Notes: generated by a model from the letters alone, not told the origin. A stretch of DNA of 32,588 bases from Verrucomicrobiota bacterium (GCA_014193315.1 BJHS01000020.1:1-32588); one strand, 5' to 3'. Positions 18,801-27,167 are shown, counted from the stretch's first letter. Translations and numbers: made by a program.

Positions 18801-19933
18801 TGCTGGCGCAACTCGGCGATAAGGGCGTCGCCCTCGCCCGGAAGGAGCTCGCCTCGGCCGACGCCACGCGGCGACTGGTCGCCTTCCGTGCCCTGCGCGC
18901 CGCCGGCCGCGACGTGTTTGCCCTTTGCCAGTCCGCGGCCACCGACGCTTCCCCCGCGATTCGTCGCGAAGTCGCGCTCGCGCTCCGTGACTTCAAGACC
19001 CCGGCCGCCGTCGCCACCTTGGTGACCGTCGCGAAAGGTTTCGACGGACTGGATCGCGCTTACCTGGCGGCGATCGGCCTGGGGGCCATCGACCGCGAGG
19101 CCGAGGTCTACGCGGCCCTCGCCAAGGAGATGGGGGCCGCGCCCGCCGCTTGGTCGCCCGCCTTTGCCGCGCTGACCTGGCGCCTCCACCCGCCGCAGTC
19201 CGTCGCCGGCGTCCGGGAGCGCTTGTTCTCCGGGAAGCTATCGGCCGACGAATCCAAGGTCGCCTTGACCGGGTTGGCCTTCACGAAGAGCGCCGCCGCC
19301 GCCGCGACCATGGTCGAACTCGCGCTCGACAAGAGCTTCGTCCACCGCGAATTGGCCAACTGGTGGTTGCAAAGCCGCAAGGGCAACGACTGGAAGGAAT
19401 TCGACGTGGAGAAAGTCATGAAGCTGCGCGGTCTCTATGACCCCGCCAAGGCCGTCGTCACCGCGGTGGATCTCCTTCCGGAAGCCGCCGATGCCAAGCC
19501 CCTCTCCGCCGTCGAGCAGATCGCCGCCTTGAAGGGCGACGCGGCCCGGGGCAAGGTCACCGCCGCCGTCTGCCTCGGTTGCCACCGGCTCGGCGACCAA
19601 GGCGTGGACTATGGCCCCAACCTCACCACCTACGCCAAGCAGCAGTCGGTCGAGACCGTCGTGCTGGGCATCGCCCGCCCCTCCGCCGAGATCTCGCACG
19701 GCTTCGAAGGCGTGCGCCTGACCACCACGGACGGCATCGTCGTGCATGGCATCGTGCTAAGCGACGCCGACCCCGTCATGCTCAAGTGCCTGGGGGGCGT
19801 CGTCCAGACCATCCCGAAGGCCAAGGTCAAGTCGCTCACCCCGCTCCCGCGCTCCTTGATGCTCTACCCCTCGCAGATGGGTCTCACCGATCAGTCGGTG
19901 GCGGACCTCGTGGCCTACCTGCGTAGCCTCTAA
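15842..19933 (+). CDS. ThuA–NPCBM–membrane-bound-dehydrogenase propeller–HEAT–heme-binding CxxCH fusion protein
   Basis: This 1363-residue exported protein has several domains in order. They are a signal peptide (about 1-27); a ThuA-like glutamine-amidotransferase fold (about 28-290, starting IVFLAGGRSHGPGEHEF); a Pro/Ala-rich linker (about 319-358); and an NPCBM-type carbohydrate-binding domain (about 360-496, with GIGTHATSVIAYDL). A PVC-type membrane-bound-dehydrogenase beta-propeller (about 512-930, with GFEVTVWATSPMLFNPTNIDFDEKGRMFVAEG) follows, then Ala-rich HEAT-like repeats (about 940-1190). A C-terminal cytochrome domain has C1244-L-G-C-H1248. ThuA proteins are linked to trehalose and keto-disaccharide use. 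The propeller would be the catalytic dehydrogenase part, passing electrons to the heme. The frame is open from 15686, but the ATG at 15842 immediately precedes the signal peptide. Confidence 0.92.
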   Translation: MTNILRPWTRVAVVAACLLASLGAQAAADIVFLAGGRSHGPGEHEFKAGSELLAKAINEQSGLGLKAVVVSGWPKDETILDGIKCLVIYADGTSVVGKGWAKVDELAKKGTGIVFMHYAVHPDAKDGEKYYRPWIGGAFETGWSVNPHWVADLKALPNHPVARGVNGLVQAYDEFYYNMRFPAERSKVLDLVTAVPTRENVKKYINLWNEHGVDGLGKVQTLMWGIERADGGRGVGFSGGHNHRNWAIDGFRTLALNAIVWAAKVEVPATGVKSTPVTEDELNANLDDKGKNAPRLKLPQPGEFAKIPAAAIQVEREAKFGPPAASAPAPAAPAAPKAATPAATPTAGKPAAQTKDITAKDKVRLTELTADLKGAKELYLLVSDLGDSNCDWVSWIEPTLLMADGTTKNLIDLKWKSATASHGAVLVGKNNSKGPLSVAGKVYTNGIGTHATSVIAYDLPAGVVGFRTQVAIDDGGLERGGKRSPAAVRFMVFTQKPDEAKAVAVEDGPMLVPPELFTVPEGFEVTVWATSPMLFNPTNIDFDEKGRMFVAEGVNYRGKGGRRKEGDRIVILEDTSGAGKADKATVFVQDTNLASPLGVAAIDGKVVVSQPPDLIVYTDVNRDGVFDPAVDKREVLLTGFNGRQHDHSLHSVTVGPDGKWNFNQGNTGADFIDKAGRHFYMGSPYMLGGIAGKRSDDGNVWIGGFSVRMNADGSDLRIVGHNYRNSYEQAINSLGDLYQSDNDDPPACRVSLIMEGGNAGFASLDGKRSWGADKRPGQSTPVAEWRQEDPTTMPAGDVYGGGSPTGVAFYENGALGEKWNGLLLACEAGKNVIFGYQPKPDGAGMKLERFDFITSNKEKEWAGSDFLGGRATGVLKTMFRPADVTVGPDGAIYFADWFDPGVGGHGTRDNRYSGTIYRVAPKGFKSVVPKIDLGVPEGQLLALRSPASNVRGAGFARLKAQGDKVADDVASLLGDANPYVAARAVWLLAQLGDKGVALARKELASADATRRLVAFRALRAAGRDVFALCQSAATDASPAIRREVALALRDFKTPAAVATLVTVAKGFDGLDRAYLAAIGLGAIDREAEVYAALAKEMGAAPAAWSPAFAALTWRLHPPQSVAGVRERLFSGKLSADESKVALTGLAFTKSAAAAATMVELALDKSFVHRELANWWLQSRKGNDWKEFDVEKVMKLRGLYDPAKAVVTAVDLLPEAADAKPLSAVEQIAALKGDAARGKVTAAVCLGCHRLGDQGVDYGPNLTTYAKQQSVETVVLGIARPSAEISHGFEGVRLTTTDGIVVHGIVLSDADPVMLKCLGGVVQTIPKAKVKSLTPLPRSLMLYPSQMGLTDQSVADLVAYLRSL

Positions 19934-20022
19934 AGCACGGTTAGTATAAAATTGAGCGGGGAATGTAAGGGGCGCGGCCGCTCGCGGCTTGCCCGCCGGC
20001 ACGTTGTCCCTAGGTTGGCCGC

Positions 20023-20817
20023 ATGGTTCGCCTGCTGTTTCTCGGACTTTGCCTCCTCCCGTCCCTCGGTTTCGCCCAGGAGCCGGTGATCTCTCGCTAC
20101 CGCGAGGCGGAGCTTGGCAATGCCGAGGCGCAGGTTGAGGTTGGTCATTACTATGTCATCCAATACGCCAGGAACCGTATCCGCCGCAACCTGACCGAGG
20201 CGCTCGACTGGTACGGCCGCGCGGCGAAGCAGCGCAATACCCTGGGGATGATGCGACTGGCCGAACTCCACCTCCGGCCCGAACCCGAGGTCCACAGCCC
20301 CGCCGATGCATTCGACTGGTATGATCGACTCTATGAGTCCAATCGTCCAGAGACGGGCTGCAACGCGGCCCTGGCTCGGTTCTACGCCGAGGGTGTCCCG
20401 GCGCGCGACGGCAAGCCCGCGTCCCCGCCCGACCTGCGCCGTGCTTATTACCATGCCCTCCTGCATGCTTCGACGGGAATCATGCCGCCCGACTTGACCG
20501 AAATAAAGAGCCGGGCGCGGGGGAAGCTGACGGCCGCGGAGGTCAAGGATGTCGAGGATCGCGCCTTCCGCTGGGTGGAGGATCACAATAAGCCCGGCTT
20601 CAAGCTGGAAGTCGAACTAGCCGCTGGCGAGGGCCCGGACAAGGCCGGTAAGAAGAATAAGGACGGGAAAGCCACCACGACCGATGAACCGATCGATACC
20701 TCCGACAAGGCGCTCGATCTGGCTATCAAGAATCAGCAAGAAAGCGCGAAGCAAGTGGCACCCCTCGGCAAGCAAAAGCGCTACCTGTTACCGTCCGCCG
20801 ATCGCGAGAAGAAGTAG
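20023..20817 (+). CDS. Exported Sel1-like (TPR-type) repeat protein
   Basis: This 264-residue protein has a signal peptide of about 18 residues (LLFLGLCLLPSLGFAQ). Its two or three alpha-helical Sel1-like repeats lie at about residues 27-150, for example AELGNAEAQVEVGHYYV, ALDWYGRAAKQRNTLGMMRLAEL and AFDWYDRLYES. The C-terminal about 60 residues are charged and low in hydrophobics (Lys/Asp-rich, DKAGKKNKDGK) and probably disordered. Such repeats mediate protein-protein contacts, and a specific partner cannot be named. It lies between two large exported dehydrogenase-like genes, with gaps of 89 and 47 bases. A TATAAA at 19945-19950 could be a -10 box but no convincing -35 accompanies it. Other small Sel1 proteins of unrelated function look similar. 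Confidence 0.8.
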   Translation: MVRLLFLGLCLLPSLGFAQEPVISRYREAELGNAEAQVEVGHYYVIQYARNRIRRNLTEALDWYGRAAKQRNTLGMMRLAELHLRPEPEVHSPADAFDWYDRLYESNRPETGCNAALARFYAEGVPARDGKPASPPDLRRAYYHALLHASTGIMPPDLTEIKSRARGKLTAAEVKDVEDRAFRWVEDHNKPGFKLEVELAAGEGPDKAGKKNKDGKATTTDEPIDTSDKALDLAIKNQQESAKQVAPLGKQKRYLLPSADREKK

Positions 20818-20864
20818 CCGACTCTGGGTTTGCCTCGGGAGGGCAGGGTGCTTTGCTCCGGAGT

Positions 20865-23174
20865 ATGCGTCCCGGCCTCGTCGCCTTGCTTAGTACCGTG
20901 GTACTGGCCTTCGGTCAGGCCAAGAAGCCGACCGGGGTCGGCAAGGAGCCCACGGAGGCTCCGGGGCGCTGGATCTTCGCCACCGTCGGCGTCGACCGTA
21001 AGCCCGAGGGGACCGCCGAGCACACGGCGCTCAAGGGGCTCGCCCTCCGCCTCGGCGAAGACGGCAAGCACGCCCTCGCCTACGACACCGAGCTCGCCCG
21101 GGTCGTTGGGGGCTGGTCGGGCAAGTTCGTGAGCGAGATGAACCTGATGTCGCGCGGTGAGTACCCGTCGGCGTTGGGGCGCGTTTATTTCTCCACCGAC
21201 GATGACCTCGCCGGTCTCGCGGTCGGCGAGCAGGCCCCTCGACTCGAGCGGCGCAAGGGTTTCGGCCCGCTCGCCCCGACGCAGCTGCGCTTGGCTAATT
21301 TCCAACCCAAGGACGAACCGGCCGCCACCTTCGCCGTCCAGGGCTCCTATCGTATGGTCGGTTTCCAGCCGCAGGGCGACGGCGTGCTCACCTTCGGCGT
21401 CCCCGGCGCGGCTGATCGCGTCATCGAGACCCCTCGCGTCGTTGATTCCAACGAGGCCCAGGTGCTCGTCCGCGCCCTCGTGACCGAGACGGCGACCGGC
21501 GTCACCGTTCTGCTTGGACGGACGGCCGATGCCGGACGCATCGGCGTGCGCGGTCCCGGTCGACGTGACCAGCTCGACGGGTGGGAAGTTTACCGTGTGC
21601 CGGCCGGCAAGCAGCAGGTGGAGATCGCCTATGCCCCCGTCGGCGCCGCTCGCCCCGAAGGCTGGCCCGAGGCGGGGGCACCCGCCGCTCCCGGCCGACG
21701 CTGGCCGCAGACGGTCGAGACCACGGGCGAACTCTCGACCAAGGTCGGCGAGCCTTACGTGGTCGACCGGGTCAAACTCCCCGAGAGCAACCCATGGAAG
21801 ACCCCGATGTTCACCTCGGCCTTGGATTTCCTGCCCGATGGGCGCGTCGTGGTGGCCACCTTTCATGGCGACGTCTTCATCGCCTCGGGGATCGATGCGC
21901 CGTTGCAGAAGGTGACGTGGTGTCGTTTTGCCGCGGGCCTCTATCACCCGCTGGGCCTGAAGGTTGTCGGCGGGGAGATTTTCGTCACCTGCCGCGATGG
22001 CCTGTGGAAGCTGCGCGACACCGATGGCGACGGGGAGTGCGACCGCTACGAGGTCTTTAACGCCGACGTCCAGATCACTAGGAATTTCCACGAGTTCGTC
22101 TTCGACCTGCAGACCGACGCCGCCGGGAATTTCTACTTCATCAAGGCCGGCCCCGTCCGCAAGGGTGGGCGGGGCTTTGACGAGATCTGCGAACACCATG
22201 GCGCTCTCTGCAAGGTTTCCGCCGACGGTCGTACGTTTTCCGTCGTCGCCACAGGTTTCCGCGCCCCGAATGGACTGGGGATCAGCCCGACGGGCCAGCT
22301 CACGACCGGCGACAACGAAGGTACATGGACGCCGGTCTGCCGGTTGAATTGGATCAAGGAGGGTGGGTTTTACGGCGTTCCGCCGCTCGCCCATCGTGCG
22401 AACGAGCCGACCGACTACGATCGCCCGCTTTGCTGGTTCCCCAAGGACGTCGATAACTCCAGCGGGGGGCAGGTTTGGGTGACCTCGGACAAGTTCGGGC
22501 CGTGGAAGGATCGCTTGCTGCACCTCAGTTACGGCACCTGCTCGCTCTTCGGCGTCCTTCCCCAGGAGGTCTCGTTCCGTGGCCAGCCACAGATGCAGGG
22601 CGGCGTGAGCCGATTCAACGTCAACTTCGACAGCGGGGCCATGCGTGCCCGCTTCAACCCCCAAGACGGCCAGCTCTATGTCGTCGGTCTCCGCGGCTGG
22701 CAGACTACGGCGACGCGCAATGGCTGCCTCCAGCGCGTGCGCTACACCGGGGCGGCTTACCGCGCGCCCCTGCAGCTGGCCGTGCATCCTGGGCAGGTGG
22801 TGCTGACCTTCGGTGCTCCGGTCGACCGCGCGACCGCGGAGGATCCCGCCAGCTGGAACGCGGAACTTTGGAATTACGTCTGGTCCGCCGCCTACGGTTC
22901 ACCCGAGGTGTCGACCATCGTCCCGGCCCGCGCCGCCGCCGAACTCGGTAAGGACGGTAAGCCCGAGTTCTCGAAAGACCAGATGGCCGAGCGCAAGCAC
23001 GACCCCTTGGCGATCCGCTCCGTCAAGGTCTCCGCCGACGGCTTGACGGTCACCCTAGAGACCCCCGAGCTTCGCCCCGCCATGCAGATGCTGCTCAAGT
23101 ACGAGCTTAAGTCAGCCGACGGGCAGGAGCTGCGTGGGCAGGTCATCAATACCATCCACGCGCTCGCCCAATAG
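20865..23174 (+). CDS. Exported DUF6797-like / beta-propeller dehydrogenase-like protein without a heme motif
   Basis: This 769-residue protein has a signal peptide (about 1-18, ending FGQA). Its N-terminal part (about 25-290, with KGLALRLGEDGKHALAYDTELARVVGGWSG split over two strands) resembles DUF6797. A propeller domain follows (about 300-625, with FTSALDFLPDGRVVVATFHG), containing a calcium-binding-type loop DTDGDGECD near residues 385-393 and FRAPNGLGISPTGQLTTGDNEG. The C-terminal 120 residues look like an Ig-type domain. Relatives often carry a C-terminal CxxCH cytochrome; none is found here, so electrons would have to pass to another protein such as the neighbouring cytochrome fusion. 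A TTG at 20853 is in frame, but the ATG at 20865 is preferred because it directly precedes the signal peptide. Substrate unknown. Confidence 0.82.
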   Translation: MRPGLVALLSTVVLAFGQAKKPTGVGKEPTEAPGRWIFATVGVDRKPEGTAEHTALKGLALRLGEDGKHALAYDTELARVVGGWSGKFVSEMNLMSRGEYPSALGRVYFSTDDDLAGLAVGEQAPRLERRKGFGPLAPTQLRLANFQPKDEPAATFAVQGSYRMVGFQPQGDGVLTFGVPGAADRVIETPRVVDSNEAQVLVRALVTETATGVTVLLGRTADAGRIGVRGPGRRDQLDGWEVYRVPAGKQQVEIAYAPVGAARPEGWPEAGAPAAPGRRWPQTVETTGELSTKVGEPYVVDRVKLPESNPWKTPMFTSALDFLPDGRVVVATFHGDVFIASGIDAPLQKVTWCRFAAGLYHPLGLKVVGGEIFVTCRDGLWKLRDTDGDGECDRYEVFNADVQITRNFHEFVFDLQTDAAGNFYFIKAGPVRKGGRGFDEICEHHGALCKVSADGRTFSVVATGFRAPNGLGISPTGQLTTGDNEGTWTPVCRLNWIKEGGFYGVPPLAHRANEPTDYDRPLCWFPKDVDNSSGGQVWVTSDKFGPWKDRLLHLSYGTCSLFGVLPQEVSFRGQPQMQGGVSRFNVNFDSGAMRARFNPQDGQLYVVGLRGWQTTATRNGCLQRVRYTGAAYRAPLQLAVHPGQVVLTFGAPVDRATAEDPASWNAELWNYVWSAAYGSPEVSTIVPARAAAELGKDGKPEFSKDQMAERKHDPLAIRSVKVSADGLTVTLETPELRPAMQMLLKYELKSADGQELRGQVINTIHALAQ

Positions 23175-23194
23175 CCACTCCTTCGGGGCGGCCC

Positions 23195-25015
23195 TTAGGC
23201 GTCCTTGCGGGCGTCGAGTTCCATCCAGCGCTCAACGGCTTGGGCGTGCTCGGCTTCCAAGGTATGCAGTTTCTTCTGGAAAGCCGCCGCCTGGCCCCCG
23301 CCATCTTTATAGATTTCGGGGTCTCCGAGCTGCACCGAGAGCTGGGCCTGTTCGGCCTCCAGCTGCTCAATCTTGCCCGGCAAGGTTTCGAGTTCCTTCC
23401 GTTCCTTGTTGTTAAGTTTGGCGCCTACGGGGGCGGGGTTGGTCGCGCCTTTGGTGCCGCTGGCTTTGGCGGCGGGGGGGGCGCTCAGCGCACTCTGGCG
23501 CTTGGCGACCGCGATGCGGGCGAGCTCGTGCCGCCAATCGGTGTAGCCGCCAGCGTGTTCCGTGACGACCCCGTTGCCTTCGAAGACCAGCGTGCTGGTC
23601 ACGACATTGTCCAGGAAAGCGCGGTCGTGGGAAACCATGATTAAGGTACCGGCGTAATCCACGAGGATATCTTCAAGGACGTCGAGGGTCTCGGCGTCGA
23701 GGTCATTGGTCGGTTCATCGAGCACGAGCACGTTCGCGGGCATGGTGAAGAGGCGGGCCAGCAGGAGTCGGTTGCGTTCGCCACCCGAGAGCACCTTGGC
23801 CTTGGAGCGGGCGCGCGAGGGATCGAAGAGGAAGTCCTGCAGGTAGCTGATCACGTGGCGCGAGCGGCCCTGCACCGTGACCGTATCGCTGTCTCCGGCG
23901 AGGTTCTCGGCAACGGTCTTGTCGTCGTCGATCTGGTCGCGCATCTGGTCGAAGTAGATCACCTCCATCTTCGTGCCGAACTTCAAGACGCCGGCAGTCG
24001 GGGCCAGCTGACCGAGGAGCATCTTGACCAAGGTGGTCTTGCCGGCGCCGTTCGGGCCGATGAGGCCCACCTTGTCGCCGCGGTTGAGGACGAGGCTGAA
24101 TTCACGGATGAGCGGCGTCCCGCCCGGGTAGGCGAAGTCGATATTCTCGGCCTCGACCACGCGGACGCCGGAGCGTTCGGCTTCGCTGATCTCCATTTTG
24201 GCCGAGCCGGCGACGGAGCGCAACGCGCCGCGCTGGGCGCGCATCTTCACGAGGGCTTCCATGCGGGCGTTGGACTTCGTACGCCGGGCGCCGGGGCTAC
24301 GGCGTGACCAGGCTTCTTCCTGGCCGAGTTTCTTGTCGAAGGCCGCGCGCTGGCGTTCCTCGGCGACGAAGAGCTCTTCCTTGCGGACGAGGTAGGTGTC
24401 GTAGTCGCAGGACCAGCTGGCGAGCTTACCGCGGTCGAGCTCGATGATACGGTTGGCCATGCGGCGCAGGAAAGCGCGGTCGTGCGTGACGAAGAGCAGG
24501 GGGATCTGTTGTTCCAGGAGGAATTCTTCCATCCACAGGATTGAATCGAGGTCCATGTGATTGGTCGGCTCGTCGAGCAACAGCAGGCCCGGCTTGGCGG
24601 CCAAGGCCTTGGCGAGGAGGCAGCGGCGCTTCAGGCCGCCGGAGAGGGCGTTGAATGTCCGGTCCTCCGGTAGGCCGAGGCGGGCGATGAGGTCGTCCAC
24701 GCGCAGGTCCTTCTCCCAGTCCTCGGAGTGGTCGTCGGCGCGCACGCCCGAGGTCACGATTTCCCGGACATTGCCGGGGAGTTCCTCGGGGATCTCCTGG
24801 GTCAGCCGGGCGATGCAAACGCCGTCCGGGATGGTGACCGTGCCCGTGTCGGGGGCGGCTTCACCGGCGGCGATGCGCATGAGGGTGGTCTTGCCCGCAC
24901 CATTACGGCCGAGGAGGCAGACCCGTTCGCCCTCCTCGATCTGCAGGTTGAGGTGGTCCAGGACGGGGGGGCCGCCGAAACTGACATAAACGTCGAGGAG
25001 ACTGAGAAGAGCCAT
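23195..25015 (-). CDS. uup: ABC-F family ATPase, Uup-like
   Basis: This 606-residue soluble protein has two ABC ATPase domains and no membrane segments. The first has Walker A GRNGAGKTT (36-44), signature LSGGLKRR (about 124) and Walker B LLLLDEPTNHMD. The second has Walker A GPNGAGKTT (about 318), signature LSGGERNRLLLARLF (about 407) and VLVLDEPTNDLD. A long charged linker joins them, and a C-terminal coiled-coil domain (about 530-606) matches the Uup-type C-terminal domain. ABC-F proteins bind the ribosome, and Uup is also linked to DNA-structure-related phenotypes. It is a housekeeping gene placed between carbohydrate-related genes, convergent with the propeller gene (20 bases between stops) and divergent from the 25137 operon. 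Uup rather than EttA is chosen because of the C-terminal extension. Confidence 0.92.
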   Translation of the reverse strand: MALLSLLDVYVSFGGPPVLDHLNLQIEEGERVCLLGRNGAGKTTLMRIAAGEAAPDTGTVTIPDGVCIARLTQEIPEELPGNVREIVTSGVRADDHSEDWEKDLRVDDLIARLGLPEDRTFNALSGGLKRRCLLAKALAAKPGLLLLDEPTNHMDLDSILWMEEFLLEQQIPLLFVTHDRAFLRRMANRIIELDRGKLASWSCDYDTYLVRKEELFVAEERQRAAFDKKLGQEEAWSRRSPGARRTKSNARMEALVKMRAQRGALRSVAGSAKMEISEAERSGVRVVEAENIDFAYPGGTPLIREFSLVLNRGDKVGLIGPNGAGKTTLVKMLLGQLAPTAGVLKFGTKMEVIYFDQMRDQIDDDKTVAENLAGDSDTVTVQGRSRHVISYLQDFLFDPSRARSKAKVLSGGERNRLLLARLFTMPANVLVLDEPTNDLDAETLDVLEDILVDYAGTLIMVSHDRAFLDNVVTSTLVFEGNGVVTEHAGGYTDWRHELARIAVAKRQSALSAPPAAKASGTKGATNPAPVGAKLNNKERKELETLPGKIEQLEAEQAQLSVQLGDPEIYKDGGGQAAAFQKKLHTLEAEHAQAVERWMELDARKDA

Positions 25016-25094
25016 TCGGCCTTGAAGTGAGAGAGGGCGGGGCGGCTGGCGAGTAAAATGGGGTGGGGCCTACCTTCCCCCGGGAAACGAACAC

Positions 25095-25124
25095 TTGTCG
25101 GGGCACCCCGTCGGGGTGTAATTT
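25095..25124 (+). promoter_or_regulatory. Possible promoter with palindromic operator for the 25137-29616 operon
   Basis: TTGTCG (25095-25100) and TAATTT (25119-25124) are 18 bases apart and could be -35 and -10 boxes. A perfect inverted repeat, CACCCC-GTC-GGGGTG (25104-25118), fills the spacer, a typical position for a repressor or distortion-type activator. The ATG at 25137 follows within 13 bases of the -10, so the transcript would be nearly leaderless. Both boxes are weak matches; the palindrome itself is certain. Confidence 0.3.
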
Positions 25125-25136
25125 AGATACATCCCC

Positions 25137-27146
25137 ATGCGTCGCCTTCTCTGCCTGTTCCTCGCTGCCGCCGCCCTGGCTGACGGGCCGAAGGACAACC
25201 TCCCTTCCGCCGTCCGCCCCATCCCCCCGCCCGGCGTGCCCGTCCCCGAGTCCGACCGCAAGGTCATCCAGCAAGCCTTGAGCGAGCTGCGTGTCGCCAT
25301 CGACAACGCCACCAAGGCCCAAGCGAAGAACCCGCGCTTGGCGGAGTTGCTGCCCGACCTCGAGATCTTTCACAAAGCCGCCGATTGGGCCCTGAAGTAC
25401 AATGAGTTCTTCAAGGAGTCCGAGTTCAAGTCGGCACTCGAGGTCATCGCCGAGGGGAAGGCCCGCGCCGCCGCCTTCGCCAAGGGGGAGGCGCCGTGGA
25501 CGACCCAGAAGGGTCCCGTGGTCCGGGCCTATCGCTCCCGGATTGACGGCTCCATCCAGCCTTACGGCATCGTCGTGCCCGAGAACGCCGGCGCCGGCCC
25601 GCTGCGGCTCGACTTTTGGTGCCACGGCCGGGGCGAGAACCTGAGCGAGCTGAACTTCCTGCAGGATCGCCGGAAGTCCGTCGGCCAGGTTCCGGCCAAC
25701 AACCGCTACGTCCTGCATCCCTACGGCCGTTACTGCTGCGCCAACAAGTTCGCCGGCGAAGTCGACCTCTGGGAGGCCTACGAGCATGCCCGCAAGTCCT
25801 ACGCCTTCGATGACGACCGCTTGTTCATCCGCGGTTTCAGCATGGGTGGCGCAGCCGTCTGGCAGTTCGGCGCCCATTACACGGATCGCTGGTGCGGCAT
25901 CAACCCGGGCGCGGGCTTTGCCGAGACCCCTGAGTTCCTGAACGTCTTCCAGTCCGAGGATGTCAGCAAGATTCCCGCTTGGCAGCAGACCCTCTGGTCT
26001 TGGTATAATGCGACCGACGTCGCCGCCAACTTCGCCAATGCCCCGACCGTCGCTTACAGCGGCGAAATCGACAAGCAGAAGCAGGCCGCCGACGTGATGG
26101 CCAAGCACCTCCGGGCCGAGAACTTGGAATTGGTGCACATCATCGGGCCGAAGACCGCGCACAAGATCCACCCCGACTCCTTCGTCGAAATCGAGCGCCG
26201 CCTCGCCGCCATCGCCGCGGTGGGGCGCGACCGCACGCCGCGCGAGGTGACGTTGGTGACGTACTTCCTGCGCTACAACCGGATGCACTGGGTCCAGATC
26301 GACCGCATGGGTCAGCATTGGCAGCCCGCCCGTCTGGCCGCCGAGGTCGATGGTGACAATGCGGTCACGATCAAGACGCTCAATGTGACGGGCTTCACCT
26401 TGGACATGGCCCCAGGTCACGCGCCGTTTTCGCAGCGGGGTAAGGTCGTCGTGCACATCGACGGCCAGGACCTCGAAGCCGCCCCGCCGGCCACGGACCG
26501 CTCCTGGAAGGTCACCTTCGCCCGGGCGTCCCACAATGGCATGTGGACGCAGGTTCGCGCCTACGACGATGAAGCTGGCCTCGTGAAGCGCCACGGCCTG
26601 ACCGGTCCCATTGACGATGCCTTCATGGACGCCTTCCTGTTTGTTTCCCCGACGGGCCAGCCGCTCCACGCCAAGTCCGGCGCCTGGGCCAAGACCGAGA
26701 TGGAGCGCGCCAGTTGGGAGTGGCGCCGGCAGTTCCGCGGTTTCGCTCCGGTTAAGACCGATAAGGATGTGAAGGACGAGGATATCGCCGCCAATAACCT
26801 GGTTCTCTGGGGCGACCCCGGGAGCAACGCGTTGATTGCGCGTATCGTCGCGAAGTTACCCATCACCTGGACGGCCGAGAAGCTCGTGGTGAACGACAAG
26901 ACCTACCCCTCTTCGGATCATATGCCTGTGCTCATCTACCCGAACCCGCTTAACCCCGCGAAGTACGTGGTGATCAATAGCGGCTTCACCTACCGAGAGT
27001 ACGACTATCTTAACAACGCCCGCCAAGTACCGAAACTGCCCGACTGGGCGGTCATCGACCTCAACACCCCGGTGACACCTCAGGCTCCGGGGGCTATCCC
27101 TGAGGCTGGTTTCTTTGACGAGAACTGGCATTGGCGTGCCCGCTGA
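25137..27146 (+). CDS. Exported alpha/beta hydrolase (prolyl-oligopeptidase/esterase family) with C-terminal beta domain
   Basis: This 669-residue protein has a short signal peptide (MRRLLCLFLAAAALADG), a helical N-terminal region (about 30-110) and an alpha/beta hydrolase core (about 130-360). The nucleophile elbow is GFSMGG with Ser235. The candidate acid lies in SGEIDKQKQAADV (about 308-320), and the candidate histidine is His342 or His345 in KTAHKIHPD. The last 300 residues contain a likely beta-sandwich (about 370-470) and a further region ending in a conserved-looking stretch SSDHMPVLIYPNPLNP. Similar proteins are annotated as prolyl oligopeptidase family or poly-hydroxyalkanoate-depolymerase-like esterases, and the substrate here is unknown. 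It is the first gene of an operon with the GMC oxidoreductase (21-base gap). Confidence 0.85.
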   Translation: MRRLLCLFLAAAALADGPKDNLPSAVRPIPPPGVPVPESDRKVIQQALSELRVAIDNATKAQAKNPRLAELLPDLEIFHKAADWALKYNEFFKESEFKSALEVIAEGKARAAAFAKGEAPWTTQKGPVVRAYRSRIDGSIQPYGIVVPENAGAGPLRLDFWCHGRGENLSELNFLQDRRKSVGQVPANNRYVLHPYGRYCCANKFAGEVDLWEAYEHARKSYAFDDDRLFIRGFSMGGAAVWQFGAHYTDRWCGINPGAGFAETPEFLNVFQSEDVSKIPAWQQTLWSWYNATDVAANFANAPTVAYSGEIDKQKQAADVMAKHLRAENLELVHIIGPKTAHKIHPDSFVEIERRLAAIAAVGRDRTPREVTLVTYFLRYNRMHWVQIDRMGQHWQPARLAAEVDGDNAVTIKTLNVTGFTLDMAPGHAPFSQRGKVVVHIDGQDLEAAPPATDRSWKVTFARASHNGMWTQVRAYDDEAGLVKRHGLTGPIDDAFMDAFLFVSPTGQPLHAKSGAWAKTEMERASWEWRRQFRGFAPVKTDKDVKDEDIAANNLVLWGDPGSNALIARIVAKLPITWTAEKLVVNDKTYPSSDHMPVLIYPNPLNPAKYVVINSGFTYREYDYLNNARQVPKLPDWAVIDLNTPVTPQAPGAIPEAGFFDENWHWRAR

Positions 27147-27167
27147 GTCCTTCCGCACCCTCGCTCC

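Noticed and set aside
17681-19189. Long open frame (about 500 codons) on the minus strand opposite the ThuA fusion gene
   Set aside because: It is antisense to a protein with clear domains, its translation has no recognisable motifs, and high G+C with strong third-position bias commonly opens the opposite frame.
20781-22787. Open frame of about 668 codons on the minus strand opposite the propeller gene
   Set aside because: Same reasons: antisense shadow, Arg/Gly/Asp-rich without a fold signature, and the plus strand encodes a signal peptide and conserved propeller motifs.
24903-26669. Open frame of about 588 codons on the minus strand overlapping the esterase gene and the Uup start
   Set aside because: It overlaps two well-supported genes and has no motif; it is a GC-driven shadow frame.
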